From contig JAJFUG010000039.1 in assembly GCA_021372515.1 (NCBI GenBank), positions 1-64,000 on the forward strand: DNA of 64,000 nt, given 5' to 3'. A model generated the notes under the pieces. It ran no database searches. It was not told where the DNA came from and saw nothing but the letters and a program-made list of their open reading frames with translations. A program made the position numbers and the translations under genes. Shown piece by piece: positions 9,284 to 17,909 of this stretch; the first letter of the stretch is position 1; the number at the start of each line of letters is the position of its first letter. This DNA is from a bacterium (lineage in GTDB: Bacteria > Gemmatimonadota > Glassbacteria > GWA2-58-10).

Positions 9284-10045
9284 ATGAAGAAAGCGCGGAT
9301 GTTCACAGTGGTGATTCTGGCGGCGGGCCTGGGCCTGCTGAACGCCCCGGCTCAGGCGCAGAATGGCGCCGGCCAGGTGGAGCAGCAGACAACCGTACAG
9401 GGACGGATGGGTTTAGGACGCGGTCTCGGCGGCGGGTTCGGCGGCTTCGTGGATGAGAACGGCAACGGGATCAACGACCGGTTGGAAGACGACGACAGCG
9501 ACGGTATCGTGAACGCCCACGACCCCGACAGCAAGCTCTACCGCGGCGAGCCCAACCAGCTCGGCCGGGGGTTCGTGGATGAGAACGCCAACGGTGTGAA
9601 CGACCGTCTGGAGGACTCGGACGGCGATGGCGTGATCAACGCCCTCGACCCGGACAGCAAGTACTACCGCGACCCGGCCACGGTCGGACGCGGCATGGGG
9701 CGCGGAGCGGGACGCGGCATGGGCGGCGGCTTCATCGATGAGGACGCCAACGGGATCAATGACCGCCTGGAGGATTCGGACGGTGACGGGGTGATCAACC
9801 ACCTGGACCCGGACAGCAAGTACTATCGCGAGCCGAACACCCTCGGCCGCGGGTTCGTGGATGAAAACGCCAACGGTATCAACGACCGCCTGGAAGACGA
9901 CGACAGCGACGGAGTGGTCAACGCCCTCGACCCGGACAGCAAGTATTACCGTCAGGCTTGCCGGAGTACAGCCGGAAGGGACGCCGCGGGCACCCGCAGC
10001 AGCAGCCGCATGCGCGGCGCTGCCGCGGCGGGCGGCAGGCGCTGA
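9284..10045 (+). CDS. Secreted Asp-rich calcium-repeat protein (TSP3-like repeats)
   Basis: A 253-residue exported protein with a signal peptide (about 1-25, ending AQA) and four tandem repeats of about 33 residues (54-87, 97-129, 150-182, 191-223). Each repeat has the pattern FVDENANGINDRLED followed by DSDGDGV and DPDSKYY. The D-x-D-x-D-G spacing is that of thrombospondin type 3 or EF-hand-like calcium loops. Linkers are Gly/Arg-rich (RGMGRGAGRGMGGG) and the tail is Arg/Ala-rich. The ATG has AGGGAGG upstream. It is first in a three-gene set with a second Asp-rich protein and an outer-membrane barrel, behind a sigma-54 promoter. Function unknown; calcium-dependent surface structure or adhesion is a guess. 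Confidence 0.75.
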   Translation: MKKARMFTVVILAAGLGLLNAPAQAQNGAGQVEQQTTVQGRMGLGRGLGGGFGGFVDENGNGINDRLEDDDSDGIVNAHDPDSKLYRGEPNQLGRGFVDENANGVNDRLEDSDGDGVINALDPDSKYYRDPATVGRGMGRGAGRGMGGGFIDEDANGINDRLEDSDGDGVINHLDPDSKYYREPNTLGRGFVDENANGINDRLEDDDSDGVVNALDPDSKYYRQACRSTAGRDAAGTRSSSRMRGAAAAGGRR

Positions 10046-10058
10046 CACCTTGCGCGCG

Positions 10059-10100
10059 AAACCGGCCGGGGCCTGCGCTGGCAGGCCCCAGCCGGTTTTA
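10059..10100 (+). terminator. Hairpin with short T-run between the two Asp-rich genes
   Basis: A long stem (AACCGGC-GGGGCCTGC pairing with GCAGGCCCC-GCCGGTT) ends in TTTT. With only four T residues it is more likely a partial terminator or mRNA-stabilising hairpin than a full stop, lowering expression of the next gene. Confidence 0.55.
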
Positions 10101-10120
10101 GAACAGAAGGATCAGACACG

Positions 10121-10936
10121 GTGAGAGGCATTTTCAAATACGCGGCCCCGGCGGCCGTTATACTGTTCTTGGGCGTACTGCACCCGGCCTACGGGTCGCC
10201 GGACCAGGATAAAGGCTCCGCCGCGCCCAAGAGCAAGGAAAGCGCCGCCGCCTCAGAGGCCGGTAAGAAAAAGGAACAGCCGGCAGAAACCCGCGCCTCA
10301 GGGACAGAGGCCAAGGCCGTACAGCAAGGCGCCGCAGCGGCGGAGGACGGGAGCGGTCCCCGGCGCAGACAGCGGGGCCGCCCGCAGCCGGCCGAAGCGC
10401 CATCGGGCGGCAAGGTGGTCGGGTTCACGGACCGGGACCGCGACGGCCGCAACGACCTGTTCCGGGACGCCAACGGCGACGGGGTGAACGATGTGGACAG
10501 CAAGCCCTATGCCCACCGCTTCGCCTTTGTGGATGCGGACAAGGACGGGGTGAACGACAAGTTCGTGGATGCGGACGGCGACGGGGTGAACGACCTGAAC
10601 CCGGATTTCGTGGACGAGGACGGCGATGGGGTCTGCGATAACGTAATCGATTTCAGCGGCCGCTTCATCAACGACATCACCGGGATGCGTTACAGCACCA
10701 AAAGCCTGCGCGGCTACAAGTTCGGGTTCATCAACGAGGAACGCCGCGAGATGCTGCGCAATTTCATCGATGAGGACGCGGACGGCATCCCGGACCTGCC
10801 GGGGCGGCACGGGGCCATGGGGGCGCAGAACGGCATGCCCCACCCGGGACGCGACCGTTTCATCGACCGGGACGGGGATGGGATCGACGACAGACGTCAG
10901 CGCATGGAGCAGCTCAGAAAAGGACACAAACAATGA
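10121..10936 (+). CDS. Secreted Asp-rich calcium-repeat protein 2
   Basis: A 271-residue exported protein beginning at GTG 10121 (AGAAGGA upstream). After a signal peptide (1-25) comes a low-complexity Ala/Lys/Glu/Arg linker (26-97). Then follow at least five D-x-D-x-D-G type loops, such as DRDRDGRND, DANGDGVND, DADKDGVND, DEDGDGVCD and DRDGDGIDD. It resembles its upstream neighbour in repeat type but not in linker. Its ATGA stop-start overlap with the following barrel gene indicates translational coupling. Probably periplasmic or surface calcium binding; the precise role is unknown. Confidence 0.7.
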   Translation: MRGIFKYAAPAAVILFLGVLHPAYGSPDQDKGSAAPKSKESAAASEAGKKKEQPAETRASGTEAKAVQQGAAAAEDGSGPRRRQRGRPQPAEAPSGGKVVGFTDRDRDGRNDLFRDANGDGVNDVDSKPYAHRFAFVDADKDGVNDKFVDADGDGVNDLNPDFVDEDGDGVCDNVIDFSGRFINDITGMRYSTKSLRGYKFGFINEERREMLRNFIDEDADGIPDLPGRHGAMGAQNGMPHPGRDRFIDRDGDGIDDRRQRMEQLRKGHKQ

Positions 10937-12234
10937 AGAATCGTACCGGATCGACGATGCTTCTGGCCGTGTTGTGCGCGACCCTGGCCCTGGCTGGGAA
11001 AGCCCCGGCCCAGGCCGATATTCACGTGGGGACCAATTTCCTGGTGGATAACAACATCTTCCGCAACTATTACGGCCAGTCGGACATGGTGAGCATCCCC
11101 TACGCCACTCTCGGCTGGCAGATCGCACCCGAGGAAAGCTCCAACCAGGTCTACCTGGGATACAACGGCCAGTTCTTCCTGTTCAACGAGCTGAGCCACC
11201 GCGACTTTTCGGTCCACGAGTTCGGCCTGGACTACAACTACCTGTTCCCCGGCTCGCGTAACCGTCTGGCCCTGGGCGGCAACGTGGAGACACGGGTCAA
11301 CCCGGCTGAATACAGCTACTACAACTACACCTCGCTCGGGTTCTACGCCAACTGGAAGACCTACCTGCGCGATGACCTGATGCTGCTGGCCGGCTACAAC
11401 CTGACCGGCCGCCAGTTCAGCGAGTTCAAGGAATTCAACTACATCGAGAACACTTTCGCCCTTCAGGCGAGCTGGTTCCTGCCCAGCCGAACCACGATCC
11501 AGCTCTCCGGCGCGTTCTATCACAAGAACTACACCACCGGCATCCAGAGCCTCGACTCGGTCTATATCACCACGGAGCAGATAGAGCAGCGGATGGAGCA
11601 GGTCCGTCTGCGGATGGGCCAGATGCGCGGGCGCGGCATGGGCGGCTGGATGGTCAACCCCGGCAGCCCGGAGTCCGATATCATTGTCCCGGACGGCGCC
11701 TATTGGTACACGCTGCGCCAGGATGAATTCCCAAGCACCGAGCAGGTCAAGCTCGGCCTGACCGTGGCCCAGAGCCTGACCAAGGGCACCGGCCTGAGCC
11801 TGAGCTACACGGCCCGGATTAACCCGCAGGCCCGCAACCGCTACCTGTCGGGCCTGGGCGAGAGCGTGCTGAACAACGAGGAGCTGTTCGACGACCATTA
11901 CAGCTACAACGGCCACGAGGGCCGCATCCAGTTGCGCCAGGTGCTGCCCTGGCACAGCGACCTGACCGGCGCGCTCACCCTCAGGCAGCGGCGCTACAGC
12001 GGACGGCCGGCCCTGGATGCCACGGGGGAGATGCTCCCTGGCGCCGAAAGCCGCCTCGACCGCACCGCCCTGTTCGAGCTCGACCTGTCCAAGAGCCTGC
12101 CCGACAACGGCAAGAGCCTTTTCAGCGGGATGACTTTCTCGCTCTCGCTGGGCGCCGGGCGCAACCGTTCCAACGACGCGTATTACCATTACTCCAGCAC
12201 CTATGCCATGTTCGCCCTGGAAAAGTCGTTCTGA
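10933..12234 (+). CDS. Outer-membrane beta-barrel protein
   Basis: A 433-residue protein with a signal peptide (1-27, ending AQA) and alternating, aromatic-rich strands throughout, ending in Phe (FALEKSF) as outer-membrane barrels do. It matches no family I can name. It carries a Met/Arg/Gly-rich insert (about 220-235). The start codon overlaps the stop of the calcium-repeat gene by 4 nt, so both are made together. Likely the surface channel or anchor for the two secreted Asp-rich proteins, all under the sigma-54 circuit. Confidence 0.65.
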   Translation: MKNRTGSTMLLAVLCATLALAGKAPAQADIHVGTNFLVDNNIFRNYYGQSDMVSIPYATLGWQIAPEESSNQVYLGYNGQFFLFNELSHRDFSVHEFGLDYNYLFPGSRNRLALGGNVETRVNPAEYSYYNYTSLGFYANWKTYLRDDLMLLAGYNLTGRQFSEFKEFNYIENTFALQASWFLPSRTTIQLSGAFYHKNYTTGIQSLDSVYITTEQIEQRMEQVRLRMGQMRGRGMGGWMVNPGSPESDIIVPDGAYWYTLRQDEFPSTEQVKLGLTVAQSLTKGTGLSLSYTARINPQARNRYLSGLGESVLNNEELFDDHYSYNGHEGRIQLRQVLPWHSDLTGALTLRQRRYSGRPALDATGEMLPGAESRLDRTALFELDLSKSLPDNGKSLFSGMTFSLSLGAGRNRSNDAYYHYSSTYAMFALEKSF

Positions 12235-12613
12235 AAAGCCCGGAGCGCGGGATCGCCGTGCTCCGGACAGTCGCCGCCCCTCTCAATAGGTGTGTTTCCG
12301 CCTCCTGGCCTCTGTTATCTTGAATGGAGACTGTAACATTTTCCCGCGCAGTCCGGTTTATGCCATGGTTGCAGAAGATAGAATCAAGGCCGAACCAGCC
12401 CTGTTTTGAATTCCCCGGTAATATTCTGTAATCTTAATGCATATAAAACGTTGAATCGATAGCAGTAATTGATAGTCATTGTCTATCTGCAAAAAAGACG
12501 TCCCGGGTGTTGACACAATTTTATCAGACTATTACAATTTCGATGAAATGAGCTTTCTGTCAGCCGGAGTGCGTCGCTGCCGGTCCTCCTCCACCCACAG
12601 ATCGAAAACGGAC
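12235..12613. other. 379-bp intergenic region with promoter, no gene
   Basis: AT-rich compared with its surroundings. It holds the sigma-70 promoter at 12510-12538. An in-frame extension of the next gene through this region lies partly upstream of the predicted transcription start and is not taken as coding. Confidence 0.6.
12510..12538 (+). promoter_or_regulatory. Sigma-70 promoter of the barrel/cytochrome operon
   Basis: Perfect TTGACA (12510-12515), 17-bp spacer, TACAAT (12533-12538). Transcription would start near 12545, giving a leader of about 70 nt before the ATG at 12614. Confidence 0.75.
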
Positions 12614-13852
12614 ATGTTCATTCGACGCCACCACTTTGTCGCCGCTTCCGTTTTGAGCCTGCTGCTGCTGTGCGTGTCCGGTCTGTCGGCCCAGCTCACT
12701 TTCAGCGGCAACGCGCGCTCGCTGTTCTACAGCCGCGAGATTTTCCCCGGTGCTTTCAGCGGTGACACCGAGGACAGTTTCCGCTATTTCCAGAGTTTCG
12801 GCTTGCACCTGGTCGACCGTGGCAAGGCCGGCCAGTTGGGTTTCCACACTTTGTTCCAGGTGAGTGACGATCTGAGCCTCGACCTGAACGACGACCCGCA
12901 GTCGCGCCTGTACAACGGCTACCTGGAATGGAAGAACAAGGGCACGGGCCTCAGCCTGGGCCGCCAGTGGATCACCCTGGGGCCATCGAGCCTCACCCTG
13001 GACGGGTTCAAGGCCAGCCAGTCGATCGGAAAAGTGGTCGAGGTCACCGGCTACGTGGGCACCCAGACCCCGTTCTCGCGCAAGTTCGACCTCCAGGGCT
13101 GGGACCGCGCCAAAAGCGGCGGGTTCTACGTGCGCACCCTGAGCCTCAAGAACGCCGGCCTGGGTCTCGGCCTTCAGCAGAAAAGCTACCAGGGCGAGAC
13201 CACGTTCCGCGAGCTGGGCATAGACGGCCGGGTCAAGCTGCCAGAGGGGGTGGACCTCTTGGGCCGCGCCGATTTCAACCTTCTGGAGTCGGGCCTCCAG
13301 CGCGCGGTGCTGACCGGCCGCTATCGCCCGGCCGAAAGCCGTTTCGGGTTCATGGCCGAGTACCGTCACTACGAGCCGCGCCTGTTCGACAAGAGCTATT
13401 TCAAGCGGTTCGACCTGGAGGGCCACGAGCAGGTGCGCGGCGGCGTAACCTGCGAGCTGAAGCCCGGGGTGAGCCTCAACGCCAGCTACACCGGTGTGTT
13501 CTTCGAGGATGACAGCGACAGCTACCTAACCCTGGGCGCGGCCTGCCCCTACGGCTCAGTCTCGTATTTCCACGGCGCCGGGGCCTCGGGGGATGAGGAC
13601 GGGTTTGCGGCCAGCGGCAGTTACGTGTTCTGCAAGGCCTGGGAGCTGTTCGCGGATGTGGACTACTCGCTCTACCGCTTTTACGAGGAACTCGACCGCG
13701 ACTATGTCTTCTCCTCGGCTTTCGGCCTGAACTGGCGGCCCAACCGCACGGTCCTGGCCGGCGTGGAGTTCCAGGACCTGAACAACGATTTCCTCAGCAA
13801 GGACTTCCGGGTCCTGCTCAAATTCGCTCTGAACTACAGCCAGATATTCTAA
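12614..13852 (+). CDS. Outer-membrane beta-barrel (porin-like) protein of the cytochrome operon
   Basis: A 412-residue protein with signal peptide MFIRRHHFVAASVLSLLLL...SAQ and about 16-18 amphipathic strands with short turns, ending in Phe (NYSQIF). Start 12614 was chosen because the signal peptide begins there and the promoter at 12510-12538 excludes the earliest in-frame starts. It lies 23 bp before an 11-haem cytochrome gene and a 14-haem lipoprotein gene. This is the gene content of a porin-cytochrome conduit, in which a barrel houses or contacts a cytochrome to move electrons across the outer membrane. Sequence similarity to MtrB/OmbB is not evident by eye, so that role is inference from context. 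Confidence 0.7.
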   Translation: MFIRRHHFVAASVLSLLLLCVSGLSAQLTFSGNARSLFYSREIFPGAFSGDTEDSFRYFQSFGLHLVDRGKAGQLGFHTLFQVSDDLSLDLNDDPQSRLYNGYLEWKNKGTGLSLGRQWITLGPSSLTLDGFKASQSIGKVVEVTGYVGTQTPFSRKFDLQGWDRAKSGGFYVRTLSLKNAGLGLGLQQKSYQGETTFRELGIDGRVKLPEGVDLLGRADFNLLESGLQRAVLTGRYRPAESRFGFMAEYRHYEPRLFDKSYFKRFDLEGHEQVRGGVTCELKPGVSLNASYTGVFFEDDSDSYLTLGAACPYGSVSYFHGAGASGDEDGFAASGSYVFCKAWELFADVDYSLYRFYEELDRDYVFSSAFGLNWRPNRTVLAGVEFQDLNNDFLSKDFRVLLKFALNYSQIF

Positions 13853-13875
13853 GAGAAAGAGAAGGTCCCCGCGCG

Positions 13876-14781
13876 ATGAGAAATTCGCTCAAAATCATGC
13901 TGCCGGTATCTTTGGCCGCGTCGGTTCTTCTGGTCGCCCTGGGCTTGGGAGCTATGCCGCGGCGCGAGGACGCGGGGGTGACTTTTTCGCACAAGCTGCA
14001 CCTGGGCATGGGTATCGAGTGCAACGCCTGCCACGCGAAAGCCGACTCCAGCCGCCTGGGCACGGATGACCTGATGCCGGTGCAGGCAAACTGCCTCGAA
14101 TGCCACGGCGAACAGGACCTCAAAGGCTGGACCACCCGCACCGACAGCCCCCGCATGGGCCGTCTGGTCAAGGATTACAGCCCCAAGTTCACCCACGCCA
14201 GGCACGTGGAGGAGAAGATCGACTGCCAGCGCTGCCACGTGGGGATCGCCGAGTCGGACAGCAGCTCCACCACGCACATGCCGGTGATGGCGCTCTGCAT
14301 GCACTGCCATGACGGGGTCAAGGCGGGCAAGGAGTGCAGCCTCTGCCACATCGAGCCCAACGGCCCCCGTCCCGCCGACCATGTGATGCCGGCCTGGAGC
14401 AAGCAGCACGGCGACAAGGCCCGCATGGACAACGGCGCCGCCTGCACGATGTGCCACGAGCGCAACGACTGCCAGCAGTGCCACCAGGGCGATAACCTTC
14501 TGCCGCGGGTGCACCCGATCGGCTTCGAGCACACACATCCGCTCGAGGTGCGCTCGCAGCGCACCGACTGCGCGGCCTGCCACGAGGACCGCTCGTTCTG
14601 CATCCAGTGCCACCAGGAGCGCCAGGTCTACCCGCGCTCGCACCAGCGGGCCGCCTGGGCAGTGGCCGGAAGCGGCGGGGCGCACGCCGCCCAGGCCAAA
14701 GCGAACATAGAGCAGTGCGCCGCCTGTCATGCGGATGACCCGTCCAGCCAGCCTGTCTGCGCTGCCTGTCACGGCCGTTGA
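13876..14781 (+). CDS. Periplasmic 11-haem c-type cytochrome
   Basis: A 301-residue protein with a signal/anchor helix (about 8-27) and eleven CxxCH haem-binding motifs (CNACH, CLECH, CQRCH, CMHCH, CSLCH, CTMCH, CQQCH, CAACH, CIQCH, CAACH, CAACH). Extra His residues (FSHKLH, FTHARH) look like distal ligands of cytochrome c7/c3-type bis-His haems. No catalytic domain is visible, so it is probably an electron carrier in the periplasm. It sits between the barrel gene (23 bp upstream) and the 14-haem lipoprotein gene, and is likely the inner side of a trans-outer-membrane wire. Confidence 0.85.
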   Translation: MRNSLKIMLPVSLAASVLLVALGLGAMPRREDAGVTFSHKLHLGMGIECNACHAKADSSRLGTDDLMPVQANCLECHGEQDLKGWTTRTDSPRMGRLVKDYSPKFTHARHVEEKIDCQRCHVGIAESDSSSTTHMPVMALCMHCHDGVKAGKECSLCHIEPNGPRPADHVMPAWSKQHGDKARMDNGAACTMCHERNDCQQCHQGDNLLPRVHPIGFEHTHPLEVRSQRTDCAACHEDRSFCIQCHQERQVYPRSHQRAAWAVAGSGGAHAAQAKANIEQCAACHADDPSSQPVCAACHGR

Positions 14782-14810
14782 TAAACAACCCCCTGGGAGT
14801 GGTGCTTTCG

Positions 14811-16031
14811 ATGAGAACAACGACTTTGGGCCTCGTTCTGCGGAGTGTGACGCTCCTGGCCGCGGCCGGACTGTTGGCCGCAGGCTGTGCCGACCGCAAG
14901 GAGCTCGAGACTCCCGACACCCATGTCGAGGGCTGGATGGACCCGGCATCGAGCCAGTTCCACGGGGCCAAGATCGAAAACGTGAACCTGATCTCCTGCC
15001 AGGACTGCCACGGCGCGGATTACAAGGGCGGCACCAGCCAGGTGAGCTGCTACAAGTGCCACGCCGGCGGCCCGAGCGGCCACCCCGGCGGCTGGATGGA
15101 CAGCACAAGCACCCATTTCCACGGCCTGGCGGTGGCAGCCGACGGCGCCGCAGGCTGCACGGTCTGCCACGGCGAAGATTACCGGGGCAAGGAAAACAAC
15201 GGCTCCTCCTGCTACCTGTGCCACAACGGCCCGAGCGGCCACCCGGCCTCGGGCTGGCTGAGCAAGACCAACGCGAATTTCCACGGCCTGGTTGCCAGCA
15301 TCCGCGGGCTGCATGACTGCGCGCAGTGCCACGGGACCGATCTCTCCGGCGGCACCAGCGGCGCCTCGTGCAAGAGCTGCCACCAGAACCCGAGCGGCCA
15401 CCCGGCCACGGGCTGGCTCGATCAGGGCTCGGACAAGTTCCACGCCAAGCGGATGAGCGTGACCGGCCTGGGCTACTGCGCCGGCTGCCACGGCGCCGAC
15501 TACAAGGGCGGCGAAAGCGGAGTGAGCTGCTTCCAGTGCCACAACGGCCCGAGCGGGCATCCCTCGGTCGGCTGGCTGGATAAGACCAACGCCAGTTTCC
15601 ACGGCCTGGCCGCCAGCACACGCGGGCTGCCCGACTGCGCCACCTGCCACGGCAGCGATTTCAAGGGCGGCAGCTCCGGCGCCTCCTGCTACACCTGCCA
15701 CGGCGCCGGCCCGAGTGGACATCCGGCCGAGGCCGACTGGCTCAACAGCGCCAGCCCGCGTTTCCACGGCGTGCGGGTGTCGCAGACCGGGACACAGTAT
15801 TGCGCCGGCTGCCACGGCGCGGATTTCAAGGGCGGGTACGCCAAGGTGAGCTGCTATACCTGCCATGACGGGCCCAGCGGGCACCCGGCCCGTTGGCTGG
15901 ACAAGACCGCCGGCCAGGATTTCCACGGCACGGTGGTCACACAGAGCGGTATCAACAGCTGCCTGCCCTGCCACGGCCAGGACCTGAGCGGCGGAATCAG
16001 CGGAGTGGCCTGCACGCAGTGCCATCGCTGA
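14811..16031 (+). CDS. 14-haem c-type cytochrome lipoprotein built of seven tandem modules
   Basis: A 406-residue lipoprotein (signal peptide ending LLAAGC) with fourteen CxxCH motifs in seven repeats of about 52-55 residues. Each module reads G-W-L-D...FHG...CxxCHG-x-D-(Y/F)-K-G-G...CxxCH-x-GPSGHP. The invariant FH(G/A) and GHP histidines are candidates for the distal haem ligands. The ATG at 14811 was chosen because the lipoprotein signal starts there (GGGAG upstream); a TTG at 14778 is in frame but unlikely. The repeats are alike enough to indicate recent internal duplication. A terminator follows. Placed with an outer-membrane barrel and a periplasmic cytochrome, it is a good candidate for the outer-membrane or surface haem wire. 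Confidence 0.87.
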   Translation: MRTTTLGLVLRSVTLLAAAGLLAAGCADRKELETPDTHVEGWMDPASSQFHGAKIENVNLISCQDCHGADYKGGTSQVSCYKCHAGGPSGHPGGWMDSTSTHFHGLAVAADGAAGCTVCHGEDYRGKENNGSSCYLCHNGPSGHPASGWLSKTNANFHGLVASIRGLHDCAQCHGTDLSGGTSGASCKSCHQNPSGHPATGWLDQGSDKFHAKRMSVTGLGYCAGCHGADYKGGESGVSCFQCHNGPSGHPSVGWLDKTNASFHGLAASTRGLPDCATCHGSDFKGGSSGASCYTCHGAGPSGHPAEADWLNSASPRFHGVRVSQTGTQYCAGCHGADFKGGYAKVSCYTCHDGPSGHPARWLDKTAGQDFHGTVVTQSGINSCLPCHGQDLSGGISGVACTQCHR

Positions 16032-16044
16032 GATAGATTACACC

Positions 16045-16095
16045 TCCGGCCGGGAGCACCCACGAGCACGTGCGGCGCTCCCGGCCCGTTTTTTC
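16045..16095 (+). terminator. Intrinsic terminator of the barrel/cytochrome operon
   Basis: GGCCGGGAGC (16048-16057) pairs with GCTCCCGGCC (16077-16086), followed by CG and six T residues. It separates the barrel-cytochrome unit from the Rieske-cytochrome b unit. Confidence 0.85.
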
Positions 16096-16288
16096 GGTCC
16101 GGAGGTGGAATCCCGGATTGACAAAGCGGACTCAAAGAAATAGCTTAAGGTTGTCCGGCGGCTCTTGCAGCCGGAATACGGCTCGGCTCACGCCACAGAA
16201 CCCAGCGAAAACATTCCCAGCCACTCCGGAATCCAGCCCGCCCCAGACGGCGCAGTGCGGGACGGGGTCAGCAAAGGAGCGCATTTCC

Positions 16289-16735
16289 ATGCCTGAATCG
16301 GGCGACAAGGGCAGGCGCAGGTTCCTCAACTTCGTACTCGGGGCCGGCTCGCTGACATTCCTGTCCGCAGTGACCTATCCGGTGCTCAAGTACCTCACCC
16401 CTCCGGACACAGGCGCGGAGAGCGGCAACGAGACAGTGAGCGCGGGCAAGGTCAACGATCTGGCGCTCAACAGCGGCAAGATCGTGAAGTTCGGGAACCA
16501 GCCGGCCATCGTGATCCGCAGGCAGGACAACGAGGTGAAAGCTTTCCTGGCGGTCTGCACGCATCTGGGGTGCACCGTGCAGTACATGCCCGCCGACCGG
16601 GTGATCTGGTGCGCCTGCCACAACGGTAAGTACGACCTCAACGGGATAAACATCTCGGGGCCTCCGCCCCGTCCGCTCACTCCGCTCAAGGTGAACATCC
16701 AGAACGACGAGATTTTCATCTCACGGGAGGCCTGA
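16289..16735 (+). CDS. Rieske iron-sulfur protein of a bc-type complex
   Basis: A 148-residue Rieske protein of a quinol-oxidising bc/b6f-type complex. It has a twin-arginine motif (KGRRRFLNF, 8-16) and one membrane helix (about 14-33). The cluster ligands are complete: Cys90-Thr-His92 with Cys95 (CTHLGC), and Cys108, Cys110, His111 (CACHNG). The Cys95-Cys110 disulfide pair is kept, which indicates a high-potential cluster. The ATG at 16289 has AAAGGAGC upstream. Cytochrome b starts 3 bp after its stop. The family is certain; no cytochrome c1 or f gene follows, and a multihaem cytochrome takes that place. Confidence 0.93.
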   Translation: MPESGDKGRRRFLNFVLGAGSLTFLSAVTYPVLKYLTPPDTGAESGNETVSAGKVNDLALNSGKIVKFGNQPAIVIRRQDNEVKAFLAVCTHLGCTVQYMPADRVIWCACHNGKYDLNGINISGPPPRPLTPLKVNIQNDEIFISREA

Positions 16736-16738
16736 ACC

Positions 16739-17827
16739 ATGCCGCTCAGGAGCGTTCCAGAAAAAGCCTACCGTTGGCTCGACGAGCGCATGGGCCTGGA
16801 GGACATCTTCGCTTTCCTCCGCCACAAGGAGGTGCCGCAAAGCAGCTCCTCGATCTGGTACTATTTCGGCGGAGTCTCTCTCTTTCTGTTCCTGGTCCAG
16901 GTGACCACCGGCATACTCCTGCTGATGTACTACCGCCCCGGCACGGCCAGCAGCTACGAAAGCCTCCAGTTCATCGTGAGCAAGGTGAATTTCGGCTGGC
17001 TGGTGCGGGACATCCATTCCTGGTCGGCCAACCTGATGGTCCTGTGCGTGATGATCCACATGTTCAGCGTGTTTTTCCTCAAGAGCTACCGCAAGCCCCG
17101 CGAGCTGACCTGGATGAGCGGGATGCTCCTGCTGGTGCTGGTGCTCACTTTCGGTTTCAGCGGCTACCTTCTGCCCTGGAACCAGCTCGCCTTTTTCGCC
17201 ACCAAGGTCGGCACGGACATGACCGGCAGCGTACCGCTGATCGGGGACTACGTGCTCAAGGTGGTGCGCGGCGGCCAGGATGTGACCGGGGCCACGCTGT
17301 CGCGCTTTTTCGGTCTGCACGTGGCCGTGCTGCCGGGCATTTTCACTCTGGTGCTCAGTTTCCACCTCTTCCTTCTGCAGCGCCAGGGGATGAGCCAGCC
17401 GGTCGACTGGGAGGACCTGCCGCCGGAGCGCAAGCCGGTCATGCCGTTCTTCCCCAATTTCGTGCTGCGCGAGTTCATTTTCTGGATGTGCGCCCTGGCC
17501 GTGATCAACGCCCTGGCCGTGTTTTTCCCCTGGGAGCTGGGGATCAAGGCCGACCCGTTCGCCTCGGCCCCGGCCGGCATCCGTCCCGAGTGGTATTTCA
17601 TGTTCATGTTCCAGAGCCTCAAGTTCCTGCCGGCGCATGTGGGCCCGCTGGAGGGCGAGTTCCTGGGCCTGATGCTGTTCAACCTGGCCGGCGTGGTCTG
17701 GTTCTTCCTGCCGTTCTGGGACCGCAGCGGCGGGCGGGGCGGCACGGCGCGGCTGGTGACCTGGCTCGGCGTGTTCGTGGTGGTCTACATCCTCGTGATG
17801 ACAGTGCTGGGCTACCTGCTCTCCTGA
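16739..17827 (+). CDS. Cytochrome b (fused b6/subunit IV type)
   Basis: A 362-residue membrane protein, the quinol-oxidising core of a bc-type complex. Haem-b ligand pairs are visible: His93/His107 (13 residues between) and His194/His209 (14 between, as in b6-type proteins). The Qo-site PEWY motif is present (IRPEWYFMF) and the last helices match subunit IV. About seven or eight membrane helices; it is shorter than mitochondrial-type cytochrome b, so the C-terminal part is reduced. It lies 3 bp after the Rieske gene and 82 bp before a 9-haem cytochrome, probably the electron acceptor in place of cytochrome c1. Confidence 0.93.
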   Translation: MPLRSVPEKAYRWLDERMGLEDIFAFLRHKEVPQSSSSIWYYFGGVSLFLFLVQVTTGILLLMYYRPGTASSYESLQFIVSKVNFGWLVRDIHSWSANLMVLCVMIHMFSVFFLKSYRKPRELTWMSGMLLLVLVLTFGFSGYLLPWNQLAFFATKVGTDMTGSVPLIGDYVLKVVRGGQDVTGATLSRFFGLHVAVLPGIFTLVLSFHLFLLQRQGMSQPVDWEDLPPERKPVMPFFPNFVLREFIFWMCALAVINALAVFFPWELGIKADPFASAPAGIRPEWYFMFMFQSLKFLPAHVGPLEGEFLGLMLFNLAGVVWFFLPFWDRSGGRGGTARLVTWLGVFVVVYILVMTVLGYLLS

Positions 17828-17909
17828 GGAGCGCCCGGAACGGACAACCGGCCGCGCAGGGGAGTGTGACAAACCCCGCGGCCAGCCCTCAACGGCTGAG
17901 AGGAAACCG

